A stretch of 29,114 nt of DNA from JAEXNA01 sp050486105. Lineage in GTDB: Bacteria; Vulcanimicrobiota; Xenobia; Xenobiales; JADMJV01. The position numbers were made by a program, and so were the translations under genes. Shown here piece after piece: positions 7,327-15,464 of this stretch. Each line of letters opens with the position of its first letter. Position 1 is the stretch's first letter. The notes under the pieces are model-generated. The model was given only the letters and a program-made list of their open reading frames with translations. It was not told where the DNA came from and did not search any database. The stretch is taken from positions 1-29,114 of the forward strand of contig JBJHCR010000042.1 of NCBI GenBank assembly GCA_050486105.1. The letters run 5' to 3'.

Positions 7327-8211
7327 ATGAGCAGTGGTTTCTTAAACGTCTTGAAGCCCCCGGGAATGACCTCCCACGACGTCGTTGATGCCGTGAGGCG
7401 TGGTCTTCCTCGCAAGACTAAAGTAGGCCATTTGGGGACCTTGGATCCTGGTGCCACCGGAGTTTTACCTTTGGCCGTGGGAGCAGCAACGAGGTTGATC
7501 CCTCATCTGCCTGACCTCGGACCAAAGATGAAGGCCTATTTGGCCGAGGTTGCCCTGGGATTAGAGACCTCCACCGACGACTTGGAAGGAGAGGTCTTGG
7601 GTGTCCGCCGACACCACCACGAAGTCGTCCAGGCTTCGACCAATTGGAACCTAGAGCTCGAACTCAGGTCCTTTGAAGGGTCTCAACAGCAGGTCCCTCC
7701 TCAAGTTTCGGCGGTGAGAGTTCAAGGACAGCGGGCTTATCAAAAGGTTCGACAGGGAGAGGCTGTAGAGCTTGCAGCACGAACGGTGGAGATCTCCCGT
7801 TGTCAACTGACCGAGGACCTCGATGAGCAGGCTCGCTTTAGGTTCTTTCTGGAATGCTCGTCGGGAACCTATGTTCGTTCCATCGCCCGCGACCTCGGTA
7901 GGAAATTGGGCGTGGGCGGAGCGTTGGCCTTCTTGATCAGGACCAAGAGCGGTTGCTTTGAGCTTTCGCAAGCTGTGACCTTGGAAGAGATTCGTGCTGG
8001 CAGCGTGGGCCGCTTCTTGATGCCCGAGGAAACTCCATTTCTCGAACTTCCACTGGTAGATGGGGTGAAGTTTTCCCAGAAAGGGGAATTCGTTCTGGGA
8101 GACTGGCCGGTAGGCAGCAGGTTTCGCACTGAGCTCGGAGTCTTGTCGGTTTCGCCGGAGCAACCCGGGAAGGCCCGAGTAGAATTCTTGTTCAGCCGGG
8201 AAGAGCCCTAA
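7327..8211 (+). CDS. truB: tRNA pseudouridine(55) synthase
   Basis: TruB makes pseudouridine at U55 in the T-loop of tRNAs. The N-terminal GFLNVLKPPGMTSHDVV is the family start, and the catalytic Asp is D40 in KVGHLGTLDPGATGVLPLAVGAATRL. Later blocks are KAYLAEVALGLETSTDD, QQVPPQVSAVRVQGQRAYQKVRQGE and CSSGTYVRSIARDLGRKLG. At 294 aa it has normal length with a short C-terminal extension. The ATG follows the aroQ TAG with no gap, and its TAA overlaps the ATG of the following kinase (TAATG), so it is embedded in a four-gene operon. Confidence 0.95.
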   Translation: MSSGFLNVLKPPGMTSHDVVDAVRRGLPRKTKVGHLGTLDPGATGVLPLAVGAATRLIPHLPDLGPKMKAYLAEVALGLETSTDDLEGEVLGVRRHHHEVVQASTNWNLELELRSFEGSQQQVPPQVSAVRVQGQRAYQKVRQGEAVELAARTVEISRCQLTEDLDEQARFRFFLECSSGTYVRSIARDLGRKLGVGGALAFLIRTKSGCFELSQAVTLEEIRAGSVGRFLMPEETPFLELPLVDGVKFSQKGEFVLGDWPVGSRFRTELGVLSVSPEQPGKARVEFLFSREEP

Positions 8212-9848
8212 TGGGAATCCGGTTGCGCACCCAGCTCATGGTGATTTTCGTGGGCCTCTTGAGTATCGCTCTGGCTATCGTAGCGTACTTCAACGTAGGG
8301 GTCTTTCGGCTGTCCTTTCTGGCCGATGAAGAGCAGCGTCTTCGGTACCTAGGTCAACGGGCGGCAGACCGTGTTCTGGAAAGCTTGGCTCCTTTGGGCG
8401 CCGATGGGCAAGCCGCTGCAGAGGGAAGGACGAGCGCCCATATCTTTTTCGAGCAACCCGAGTTTCCGGGCCTGCGTTATTTTGAAGTGTGGGACCATCA
8501 GGGGTTGACCCTGTTTCGGTCGGGGGAAGTCAGCGAAGAATTGCCAGGAAAGGAAGTCTTGCAAGCTCAGATGAGGTTCAAGCCGCTTCCCACTCACCTT
8601 TTCTGGGACCGCCGGTTGGCAGACGAGCAGAGGTCCCTACCATATCTCCAAGAACTGCCGTTGCAGAGTTCCGTGGAGCCCGGGGCGGTGACCTATGAGG
8701 TTCTGTATCCGATCTTTTCTGAGGAGCCTTTCGATGCTCGAAGTTCCGCAGGTCTCCAGGGGGTTTTGCATCTTTCGTTTCAAGTGGACAATGTCTCTCG
8801 GCGCTTACGACTGGTGACCGGAGGCAACGTACTGCTGGCCCTGACCTTTCTTCTGACCTCCTTGATGGCCGTTCATCTTTGGTCTCAACACGCGATTCAG
8901 CGTCCTCTTGAGGGATTGGTGGATTCCATGCGACAGCTGGATACGGGCGCCAGTGGCCGAGAGTTGGCGAGTAGCAACGAGCTCATAAACCTCTCCCAGA
9001 CGCTTCACGCTTTAGCATTGGAGCGCCTGAAATATCAGCGAGAGCTTGAGCAACTCAACCGAGACCTCGAAGCCCAGGTAGAAGAGAAAACTCGGGAGAT
9101 GAAGGAGTTCTTTAGCCTGGTTACCCACGATCTTCGAATCCCTTTGGCCGCTATTCAAGGATATTGTGATCTCTTGAAGCGCAAGCCAGAGCAACTGAGC
9201 GAGCGACATTTGACCTACGTTACCCGAGCGGCAACAGCGAACAACCACGCATTGGAACTGGTTCGCAACCTGTTGGAAGCTATGAAGATAGAATTTGGCA
9301 CCTTGCAACCAGTGATGGAAAGCTTCGATTTTGAAGAGTTGGCCCAAGAAGTGAGCCACGAATTGAACGTGGATGAAAGCCTTCCAGAGGTGAGACTGAA
9401 GCTTCACGGAGAGGAAGCCGGGTCCGTTCAAGTGGATGCCGACCGCACGCGGATTAAACGGGTGTTGACCAACCTCTTGAGCAACGCGCAAAAGCATGCC
9501 AACGAGACTAAGGAAGTGCTTCTCAGATGGCAACCCCAAGGGGGAGTCTTGAAGGTCTGGGTGGAGGATAGCGGTCCTGGGATTCCCCCAGAGCAGTTGC
9601 GTCGACTCTTTCAGAAGTTTTCTAAGGTGACTGACCACGGTGGCAATCCTGGTGGCCTAGGACTGGGATTGTACATCGTCAGCAGAATTCTCGACAGCCA
9701 TGGACGAACTATTGAGGTGGAGAGTGAAGTTGGGAAAGGCACGAAGTTCCACTTCAGTCTGAGCCTATCGTCCCAAGAAGAAAGCCAGAGGAAGGAATCC
9801 TTTCCTCGGACCGGCGATGGGTTGGGCACAGATTCGGACTTAAGTTGA
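8211..9848 (+). CDS. Membrane sensor histidine kinase
   Basis: This is a 545-aa transmembrane two-component kinase. TM1 is about residues 9-31, followed by an extracytoplasmic sensor of about 165 aa with no recognised fold, then TM2 at about 205-224, a HAMP-like linker and coiled coil (225-300), and a HisKA domain with phospho-accepting H306 in VTHDLRIPLAAIQGY. The HATPase domain has N-box Asn425 (NLLSNAQKHA), G1 DSGPGIP (D453) and G2 GGLGLGLYIV (481-490). It is translationally coupled to truB (TAATG). The nearest plausible partner is the response regulator 290 bp downstream, but an inverted-repeat element lies between them. The signal sensed is unknown. Confidence 0.92.
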   Translation: MGIRLRTQLMVIFVGLLSIALAIVAYFNVGVFRLSFLADEEQRLRYLGQRAADRVLESLAPLGADGQAAAEGRTSAHIFFEQPEFPGLRYFEVWDHQGLTLFRSGEVSEELPGKEVLQAQMRFKPLPTHLFWDRRLADEQRSLPYLQELPLQSSVEPGAVTYEVLYPIFSEEPFDARSSAGLQGVLHLSFQVDNVSRRLRLVTGGNVLLALTFLLTSLMAVHLWSQHAIQRPLEGLVDSMRQLDTGASGRELASSNELINLSQTLHALALERLKYQRELEQLNRDLEAQVEEKTREMKEFFSLVTHDLRIPLAAIQGYCDLLKRKPEQLSERHLTYVTRAATANNHALELVRNLLEAMKIEFGTLQPVMESFDFEELAQEVSHELNVDESLPEVRLKLHGEEAGSVQVDADRTRIKRVLTNLLSNAQKHANETKEVLLRWQPQGGVLKVWVEDSGPGIPPEQLRRLFQKFSKVTDHGGNPGGLGLGLYIVSRILDSHGRTIEVESEVGKGTKFHFSLSLSSQEESQRKESFPRTGDGLGTDSDLS

Positions 9849-9881
9849 GGCCAGGGTTCGCGCCCAATCAGGTGGAACAAC

Positions 9882-10125
9882 TCCTAGGAGGCTGCTGACT
9901 TAAACGGGGACGTAACGCTTCGCTTGCGGACCGCAAGCGAAGCGTTCACCGTAGGTGCCCGAGACGAAGGACATTTTGTTCAGGCGGCTTCGGGCGATTT
10001 TGAGTAATATACGGAAATATTTCCAATATGGCCCTACGGGAACGCCTTCGGCTTTCGAACGAACTCGCATGGACAATAATGAACGAGTCTCGCGACGCGG
10101 AGATTAATTCAGCAGCCTCCTAGGA
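9882..10125. mobile_element. MITE-like element with CTAG-bounded inverted termini
   Basis: Positions 9882-9903 and 10104-10125 are inverted copies, matching at 21 of 22 positions (TCCTAGGAGGCTGCTGA followed by CTTAA or ATTAA). The CTAG tetranucleotides at 9884-9887 and 10120-10123 could be target duplications, leaving inner termini GAGGCTGCTGA. The 244 bp carry no ORF. Inside are a perfect 16-bp-arm palindrome (9914-9946), a GGAAATATTTCC palindrome (10013-10024) and near-direct repeats of GAACGAnnTC. The right end stops 15 bp before the response-regulator ATG, so it may supply or disrupt that gene's promoter. Confidence 0.65.
9914..9946. repeat. Perfect palindrome, 16-bp arms, 1-nt centre
   Basis: AACGCTTCGCTTGCGG, then A, then the exact reverse complement of the first arm. 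As RNA or cruciform it would form a very stable hairpin. It is not followed by a T-run, so it is not a canonical terminator. The arm resembles the AACGCT-n-ACGCTTTCGGG motif repeated at 3463-3618. Confidence 0.85.
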
Positions 10126-10140
10126 CGTTAGCGAGGAAAC

Positions 10141-10827
10141 ATGGCAGACAGTATCATTCGTTTGGTGATCGCAGACGATATTCCCCTCTTCCGAGAGATG
10201 TTGGTCCATACCTTGGAAGAAGAGTCTGATATCGAGATCGTGGCTCATGCAGCCAACGGTCGCCAGGCTTTAGAGGCTTGTCGACAGCATTCTCCTCATA
10301 TCATATTGCTGGACGTCGAGATGCCCGAGATGAACGGGGTCGATGCCACTCGTGCCATCGTGGCGGAATGCCCTTCTACTCGAGTGGTCATTCTTACGGC
10401 CTATGAAGATGATCGCCTTATTCTGGAACTGATTCAAGCTGGAGCAACCGGGTATCTGGTTAAGGACACTCACGTGGACGAGGTGGTCAAAGCGATTCGG
10501 GTGGCCCACGATGGGGAGTCGTTGATCCAACCGAGGGTGGCTCAAAAAATCTTAAAGATGATGGTCACCATGCCGACCGTCGCTGATGAATCGGCTACCC
10601 GGCCCTGCAATTCGGTTTTGGAGAAGCTAGAACGGCTCACGGCTCGAGAGAGGGAAGTCCTCGAAGGGATAGCTCAGGGGCTGAACAATAAAGAGTTGGC
10701 AGAACAGTTTTGTATAGGCCACACCACGGTCAAGACTCACGTCAACAGGATGATGCAGAAGTTGGAACTCCGAGATCGGGTGGAAGCAGTTCTCTTCGCC
10801 CATCAGGCAGGGCTGCTCAAGGGCTAA
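10141..10827 (+). CDS. NarL/LuxR-family response regulator
   Basis: This 228-aa DNA-binding response regulator has a receiver domain in residues about 5-122 with acidic residues D12/D13 and phospho-acceptor D58 in HIILLDVEMPEMNGVDAT, a Thr in VVILTAYED, and the conserved Lys in GYLVKDT. After a linker, the LuxR-type helix-turn-helix spans about 167-222 (LTAREREVLEGIAQGLNNKELAEQF...VKTHVNRMMQKL). GAGG lies about 7 nt before the ATG. The gene ends 6 bp from the end of the convergent GAF kinase, and the membrane kinase lies upstream; either could be its partner. The adjacent inverted-repeat element occupies most of its promoter region. Confidence 0.95.
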   Translation: MADSIIRLVIADDIPLFREMLVHTLEEESDIEIVAHAANGRQALEACRQHSPHIILLDVEMPEMNGVDATRAIVAECPSTRVVILTAYEDDRLILELIQAGATGYLVKDTHVDEVVKAIRVAHDGESLIQPRVAQKILKMMVTMPTVADESATRPCNSVLEKLERLTAREREVLEGIAQGLNNKELAEQFCIGHTTVKTHVNRMMQKLELRDRVEAVLFAHQAGLLKG

Positions 10828-10833
10828 TGGGCC

Positions 10834-12093
10834 TTACGCAACCGGGAAGGTGAGGGTGAACACGGTTCCAAGTCCCTCATCTGAGTGCACCTCGATGCTC
10901 CCGTTGTGGGCCTCGACCAGACGTCGAACAATGAATAGTCCCAAACCGCTGCCTCGGATGCTGCCGTTCTGGTCGAGGCGAGCAAAGCGTTGAAAAAGTT
11001 GCTGACGCCCCTCCTCGGACATGCCAAGTCCCTGATCGGCTATGCTCAGAATGGCATGCTCAGATGTCTTCCTGAATGAGATTCGAATTAGCCCCCCTCG
11101 GGGGGAGTACTTGACCGCATTCTCAATAAGATTTCCGAGGATCTGAGAGATTCGTTGACCGTCTCCAGGTAAGGTGTCTTGGGTAGAGATATCGATCTCA
11201 ACTGTATAGAGTGCGCGCCGCTCGTCCGAGAGACTGCCAAGAAGCGTTCCTAATTCGTCTTCCACTAGGGCCCGCAAGCTGATCTCTTGTCTGCTTAGGC
11301 TGAGTTCGTGGCCCTCTTCGAGCTTTTGAATGTCGAGGTAAGTGGAGACCAGGCGTGAGGCTCGGTCGACCGCTCGCTCCAGGTCCTGCACCACCCGAGA
11401 CTGCAGTTCGTTAGGTTGACTTCTCTTCAGTAGGGTCACCCCGGTCCTCAGGACCGTCAGGGGACCCTTGAGGTCGTGAGAGGCAATAGCCAGGAAGCTT
11501 GACAAGCTGTCCTTGTAGGCTTGCAACTCGATTGCTCGAGTCTCTTCCTCGTGCTTTCGTTTCTGGGCTTCTTCCCGTTCAGAGATCAGGCGAATATTCT
11601 CCAGACAGATGGCCGCCTGAGCCGCAAAACTTGGCAAGATGTCTCGATGATCATCATTGAATTTTGAGGTGATGGCTGAATCGAGGTAGAGTACCCCAAG
11701 CAGGCGCTGGTGCACCTTGAGAGGTTCACAAAGTATAGACCTCAGTCCAAACAACTCCATACTTTGAGAACGATCGAGATCATCTGTTTCCCCGGTCCAA
11801 CTGGCAGAATGGTTTTCGGTGACCACTTTCATTATCGCGGTTCGGGAAGCCCGAAACTCTGCTTGGGCAATCTCATTGGGGTCAAGCCGACAAGCGGCGG
11901 CGACTCTCAGGCCGGCCAATGGTAAATCAGCTTTGGGCTCGTCGTCGAGTAAGAGCAGAAAGCCTCGTTGAGCACCGGTCACCTCTACTGCGGTGTCCAC
12001 CAACTTTTGAAAAAGCAGCTTCGGTTCCGTAATAGCGGTGATGTATCGAGTGACCTCGAGGAGTTTTTGGTAGGCGACCGGGACTGCGGACAT
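10834..12093 (-). CDS. Cytoplasmic GAF-domain sensor histidine kinase
   Basis: This 419-aa kinase has no membrane segments. An N-terminal GAF domain occupies about residues 15-170 (GAQRGFLLLLDD, SILCEPLKVHQRLLGVLYLDS, FAAQAAICLENIRL), so it may bind a small ligand or chromophore. A short coiled coil (170-198) leads to HisKA with H206 in IASHDLKGPLTVL. HATPase motifs are N-box Asn325 (NLIENAVKYSPRGG), G1 ADQGLGM (D353) and G2 GSGLGLFIV (381-389). Translation starts at ATG 12093 with GGAAGAG upstream. It converges on the LuxR-type regulator with a 6-bp gap. Whether the two form a pair is unproven. Confidence 0.93.
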   Translation of the reverse strand: MSAVPVAYQKLLEVTRYITAITEPKLLFQKLVDTAVEVTGAQRGFLLLLDDEPKADLPLAGLRVAAACRLDPNEIAQAEFRASRTAIMKVVTENHSASWTGETDDLDRSQSMELFGLRSILCEPLKVHQRLLGVLYLDSAITSKFNDDHRDILPSFAAQAAICLENIRLISEREEAQKRKHEEETRAIELQAYKDSLSSFLAIASHDLKGPLTVLRTGVTLLKRSQPNELQSRVVQDLERAVDRASRLVSTYLDIQKLEEGHELSLSRQEISLRALVEDELGTLLGSLSDERRALYTVEIDISTQDTLPGDGQRISQILGNLIENAVKYSPRGGLIRISFRKTSEHAILSIADQGLGMSEEGRQQLFQRFARLDQNGSIRGSGLGLFIVRRLVEAHNGSIEVHSDEGLGTVFTLTFPVA

Positions 12094-12180
12094 CCTTCAC
12101 TCTTCCCAATCCTCAGTTCCGTTCCTCGCATGAGTCAGAGGAAGAGGCGAGTGGACCCCGAGAATAGACGGCTTACCGCC

Positions 12181-12346
12181 CTAGTGCAACGTCCGTGAAG
12201 TTCGTCCCTACCAATTGTGGTCAGGCGCCTCTTTCGCAAGGAGAAGTGAACGCTTAATACCAGGCGTATTTGAGTGAGATTCGACGCCGCGAAAGAGGAT
12301 GCATGGCCGCCAAGACTAGGGATGAACTTCACGGACGTTGTACTAG
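12181..12346. mobile_element. 166-bp inverted-repeat element ending in the sigma-factor stop codon
   Basis: The left arm 12181-12237 and right arm 12289-12346 are inverted copies about 57 bp long. The outer 30 bp are nearly identical (CTAGTRCAACGTCCGTGAAG then TTCRTCCCTA), the middle is diverged, and the inner CCTCTTTCGC is exact. The central spacer is 51 bp with no ORF. Both ends are CTAG, which could be duplicated target sites. The right CTAG contains the TAG stop of the sigma-factor gene. It could also act as a hairpin terminator for the sigma gene. Confidence 0.7.
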
Positions 12347-13287
12347 TTCCATCGCGCCTTGGCGGCCAGTTCTCTCAGCTTCTTGAGGGCTCTCATTTCG
12401 CGTTGTCTCACCGTCTCTCGCGAGATGCCAAAGATTTCGGACAGTTCGGCGAAGGTCTTCCCTTCGTTGCCATCGAGCCCGAATCTCAGGGCCAACAGCA
12501 AGCGCTCCTTCTTGGTCAGGTGCGAAAGGAGCCAATTCAAGGCATCCCGCTCCACCTGAGGAGTCTCCACGTCTTGACTGTCTGGAATGAGGTCCTTGAG
12601 ATGGGTATCTGAGTCCTCGCCGACCTGCAACTCGAGAGAAATGGGCTGATTGGCCATCTTCAGAATCTCTTGTAACCGCAGTTCCGCCTTGCGCTCCATG
12701 CGAGCCACCATGGCCTGAACCCTGGGATCGTCGCCCGAGAGATTTTTGGTTTTGGTCTTACGTCGGACCTTACGGCGGGCCGTCTCTAGATCCACCGGTA
12801 GGAGATCCTCTGCGGCTCTGGCGAGGTTGGTGTCGCTCCCGGTTTCGGCTTGAATTTTGTTGTTGAGCTTCCGGTAGCGATGAAGCAAGTCGTTAATGTG
12901 GACAGGAAGTCTGATCACCCGGCCTTTATTGGCGATGGCTCTGGTGATGGCTTGGCGCACCCACCAGCAGGCATAGGTGGAAAAACGGCAACCCTTGTCG
13001 GGGTCAAACTTTTCAACGGCCTCCAGCAATCCCATATTCCCTTCCTGCACCAAGTCCGCCAAGGGTAGGCGGGAAAAGCGGAACTGTCGGGCGATCTTGA
13101 TAACCAGACGCAAGTTCGCTTCGGCCAGCCGGGCGCGGGCTTCTTTGTCTCCTTGTTGGACTCTTCGGCCTAACTCGATTTCCTCAGCTGCGCTCAGGAG
13201 GGGGCCCTGAGAAATCTGCTTGTAGTACAGGTTAAGGTCGTCGGCCTCACTGGAAAGATCATCTTTTTTTCGGGAAACCACTGCCAT
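12343..13287 (-). CDS. Sigma-70 family RNA polymerase sigma factor (RpoD/SigA-like, no region 1.1)
   Basis: This 314-aa sigma factor directs RNA polymerase to promoters. It lacks region 1.1, so it fits group 2 (non-essential relatives of RpoD) better than the primary factor. Region 1.2 is about residues 16-47 (DDLNLYYKQISQGPLLS). Region 2 is about 52-130, with the core-binding LADLVQEGNMGLLEAVEKFD and the -10-recognition/melting helix GCRFSTYACWWVRQAITRAI. Region 3 is diverged and basic (ARRKVRRKTKTK). Region 4 is about 245-310 with the -35-binding helix FAELSEIFGISRETVRQREMRAL. AGGAGGAT lies 6 nt before the ATG. The stop codon sits in the CTAG at the end of an inverted-repeat element. Confidence 0.93.
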   Translation of the reverse strand: MAVVSRKKDDLSSEADDLNLYYKQISQGPLLSAAEEIELGRRVQQGDKEARARLAEANLRLVIKIARQFRFSRLPLADLVQEGNMGLLEAVEKFDPDKGCRFSTYACWWVRQAITRAIANKGRVIRLPVHINDLLHRYRKLNNKIQAETGSDTNLARAAEDLLPVDLETARRKVRRKTKTKNLSGDDPRVQAMVARMERKAELRLQEILKMANQPISLELQVGEDSDTHLKDLIPDSQDVETPQVERDALNWLLSHLTKKERLLLALRFGLDGNEGKTFAELSEIFGISRETVRQREMRALKKLRELAAKARWN

Positions 13288-13293
13288 AGTACC

Positions 13294-13301
13294 ATCCTCC
13301 T
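13294..13301 (-). promoter_or_regulatory. Ribosome binding site of the sigma-factor gene
   Basis: On the minus strand AGGAGGAT ends 6 nt before the ATG at 13287. TATGAT lies a little further upstream (about 13305-13310) and could be a -10 box, but no matching -35 was seen. Confidence 0.7.
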
Positions 13302-13484
13302 GCTATCATAGTAGTCGAAGGCTTGTTCCGAGTCGTCGTCCCATGGTTTCAATCTTTGTCGTCTCTAGGAGGAGATCTTCTGAGGCTTCGCTGACCCCGA
13401 CTCCGTTCTTTTGGCCAAGAATGTCTGGCCTGAACCTACCTACTAGGAGAGGATTTCCCAGGTTCGCGTTCTATTCATTCTGCT

Positions 13485-14231
13485 ATGACAGCACCAAACC
13501 CCCGCTTTTTGCTCGTGGAAACCCGATTGGATCCCGTTATGCGTGAGCATGAACTTCGATGCTTGGTTCGAGCTGGAGCCCTGGATTCTTCGGACTTTAG
13601 GGTCCTTGATGCTACCACAGAGCCTCTCGATCCATCGCTCTACGAGCAGTACGATGCCGTTTTCATAGGAGGCACGGGAGATTTCTCTGTAGCCTCCGAT
13701 CGTCCGTCCTGGTTTGAGCCTCTCGCTGAGTGGACCCTAGGACTACTCGAGGCTAGAGTGCCTTCTTTGGGCTTATGCTACGGGTTCCATCTCATGGCCC
13801 ATGCGGTAGGGGGCGAGGTCAAAACCCGGCCGGATTTGGAGGAGACGGGGACCTATGAGGTTCGCCTAACTCCCGAGGGCCAAGAAGACGCTATTCTGGA
13901 GGTCTTGCCTGCCACTTTCCCCGCACAGCAAGGGCATCACGACGTGGTCTTGTCCATGCCTGAGGGATGGGTTCGCCTAGCCGAAAGCGAACGCTGCCGA
14001 TGGCAAGCTTTCCGTCATCCCGAGAAGCCTTTTTACGGATTGCAATTCCACCCTGAGCTATCGCGCCAAGATTTTATGGACCGCATGACGGCCTATGCTC
14101 ACAGCTATGCCAGCACCCCGGAACTGTATGAGGAGATCAACGCTAGGGTTAAGGAGACGAACAACGAGGAAGTCATCAAGGCTTTCTTAAATCGGGTGGT
14201 TGAACCCCACCGTGCTGCCAGAAGGCGCTAG
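13485..14231 (+). CDS. Class I glutamine amidotransferase-like protein
   Basis: This 248-aa stand-alone class I glutamine amidotransferase domain hydrolyses glutamine, or acts as a related amidase/peptidase, and is similar in style to GMP-synthase-like amidotransferases. The catalytic triad is visible: C98 in SLGLCYGFHLMAHAVGG, and H189 with E191 in FYGLQFHPELS. IGGTGDFS (61-68) is the oxyanion-side loop. A C-terminal tail of about 45 aa (helical, charged) extends beyond the domain. No synthase partner is encoded here, so its acceptor is unknown. It is immediately followed by the hisC-like gene (1-nt gap), raising the possibility of an amino-acid-related role, but it is not HisH by sequence. 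There is no clear ribosome site. Confidence 0.88.
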   Translation: MTAPNPRFLLVETRLDPVMREHELRCLVRAGALDSSDFRVLDATTEPLDPSLYEQYDAVFIGGTGDFSVASDRPSWFEPLAEWTLGLLEARVPSLGLCYGFHLMAHAVGGEVKTRPDLEETGTYEVRLTPEGQEDAILEVLPATFPAQQGHHDVVLSMPEGWVRLAESERCRWQAFRHPEKPFYGLQFHPELSRQDFMDRMTAYAHSYASTPELYEEINARVKETNNEEVIKAFLNRVVEPHRAARRR

Positions 14232-14232
14232 C

Positions 14233-15360
14233 ATGTCTTTGCATTCTTCCTTGAAGGCTTTGATTCCAGAGCATATTCGACGCCTTGAGCCTTATCGAGC
14301 GGGTCGAACCATCGAGGAAGTTCGCCAAGAATTCGGGCTCGAATCAGTAGTCAAGCTGGCCTCTAACGAAAACCCTTTGGGCCCGTCTCCTGAGGCAATT
14401 AAGGCGGCGCAAGCGGCATTGAGCACCTGTCATCGTTACCCAGACCCTGCTGCTCGGGCTTTGCGGAAGAGACTGGCCGAGCGCTTTGACTTGGACATCG
14501 AGAACGTCATCGTAGGTGCGGGCTCCGAAGGGATTTTGGCTAGTATCGTCCGAGTGTTTCTGGAGGCCGGCGATCAGGTCCTGACTGCTGATGCGGCTTT
14601 TCTCGGCTTCCCGATCTTGTGTCGGACTCGAGGCGTCGAACCTACTCTGATTCCCTTGAAGGATTATCGGTTTGACTTGGACGCCATCGCCGAGGCCATC
14701 ACTCCGCAGACTAAACTGATCTATTTGTGTAACCCAAACAACCCAACCGGAACGATCTTCACAAAACCGGAGTTCGATCGCTTCATGGATAGGGTGCCAG
14801 AGAGCGCTCTGGTGATTCAAGATGAGGCGTACTGCGAATATGCCGCCTCTGAGCCGGAGTTCCCAGACTCTATGGATTATCGCTACGACAACGTCATCAC
14901 CCTCAGGACTTTCTCCAAAGCCTATGGGTTGGCCGGATTTCGAGTGGGCTACGGATTTGGCCATCAGGAATTGATTCAGGCACTCTGGAAAGTAAAATTG
15001 CCTTTTGAGCCGAGTGCTCCAGCTCAGGCTGCGGCTACGGCGGCTCTGGCAGATACCGAACACCTAGTTCATTCCCTACAGGTCAATGCCCAAGGGAAAG
15101 TGTACTTGGCTAGAGAGTTGCGCCGACTCAGGATACAGTCTTACGAGAGTTACACGAATTTTCTTCTGATGATATTCGACAGTGAGGAAGATGTACAAAG
15201 GCTCTTTTTGGATCTTCAAGCCAGAGGCCTGATCGCCCGTCCTCTCAAGCAGGCGGGGTTGCCTCACTGTCTGAGGGTTACGGTGGGACTGCCGGAAGAA
15301 AACCACCGTTTCATTTTGGCCTTAGAGGAGATCGTCTCAGAGATGAAAAGGCTTCCCTAG
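14233..15360 (+). CDS. hisC: Histidinol-phosphate aminotransferase
   Basis: This is a class I/II PLP aminotransferase of the HisC type, which makes L-histidinol phosphate from imidazole-acetol phosphate and may also serve aromatic amino acids. From the ATG at 14233 it is 375 aa. Motifs are YRAGRTIEEVRQEFGL, KLASNENPLGPSPEA (41-55), GAGSEGIL, CNPNNPTGTIF (166-176), DEAYCEY (197-203), PLP-lysine K229 in TFSKAYGLAGFRVGYG, and the C-terminal LRVTVGLPEENHRF. An upstream ATG inside the amidotransferase gene (14200) would add 11 residues. I prefer 14233 because GAAGG precedes it and the family start (SLKALIPEHIRRLEPY) follows. It is the second gene of a two-gene operon. Confidence 0.92.
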   Translation: MSLHSSLKALIPEHIRRLEPYRAGRTIEEVRQEFGLESVVKLASNENPLGPSPEAIKAAQAALSTCHRYPDPAARALRKRLAERFDLDIENVIVGAGSEGILASIVRVFLEAGDQVLTADAAFLGFPILCRTRGVEPTLIPLKDYRFDLDAIAEAITPQTKLIYLCNPNNPTGTIFTKPEFDRFMDRVPESALVIQDEAYCEYAASEPEFPDSMDYRYDNVITLRTFSKAYGLAGFRVGYGFGHQELIQALWKVKLPFEPSAPAQAAATAALADTEHLVHSLQVNAQGKVYLARELRRLRIQSYESYTNFLLMIFDSEEDVQRLFLDLQARGLIARPLKQAGLPHCLRVTVGLPEENHRFILALEEIVSEMKRLP

Positions 15361-15368
15361 GGGATATT

Positions 15369-15403
15369 ACCTCAGTGGAGTCTCTAGAGGATTCGACTGA
15401 GGT
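15369..15403 (+). terminator. Hairpin after hisC
   Basis: ACCTCAGT (15369-15376) and ACTGAGGT (15396-15403) form an 8-bp stem just after the hisC stop. No T-run follows, so this is at best a weak or Rho-assisted terminator, or an operator upstream of the next gene. Confidence 0.35.
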
Positions 15404-15464
15404 TTCGGCCGACCTCGGCTCGAAAAGGGGGTCAAGACGAATCTGACTTGAGAACTGAGGTGCC

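Noticed and set aside
9914..9946. Palindrome as the terminator of the aro operon
   Set aside because: The stem is strong but there is no T-run after it, and it lies inside a larger inverted-repeat element.
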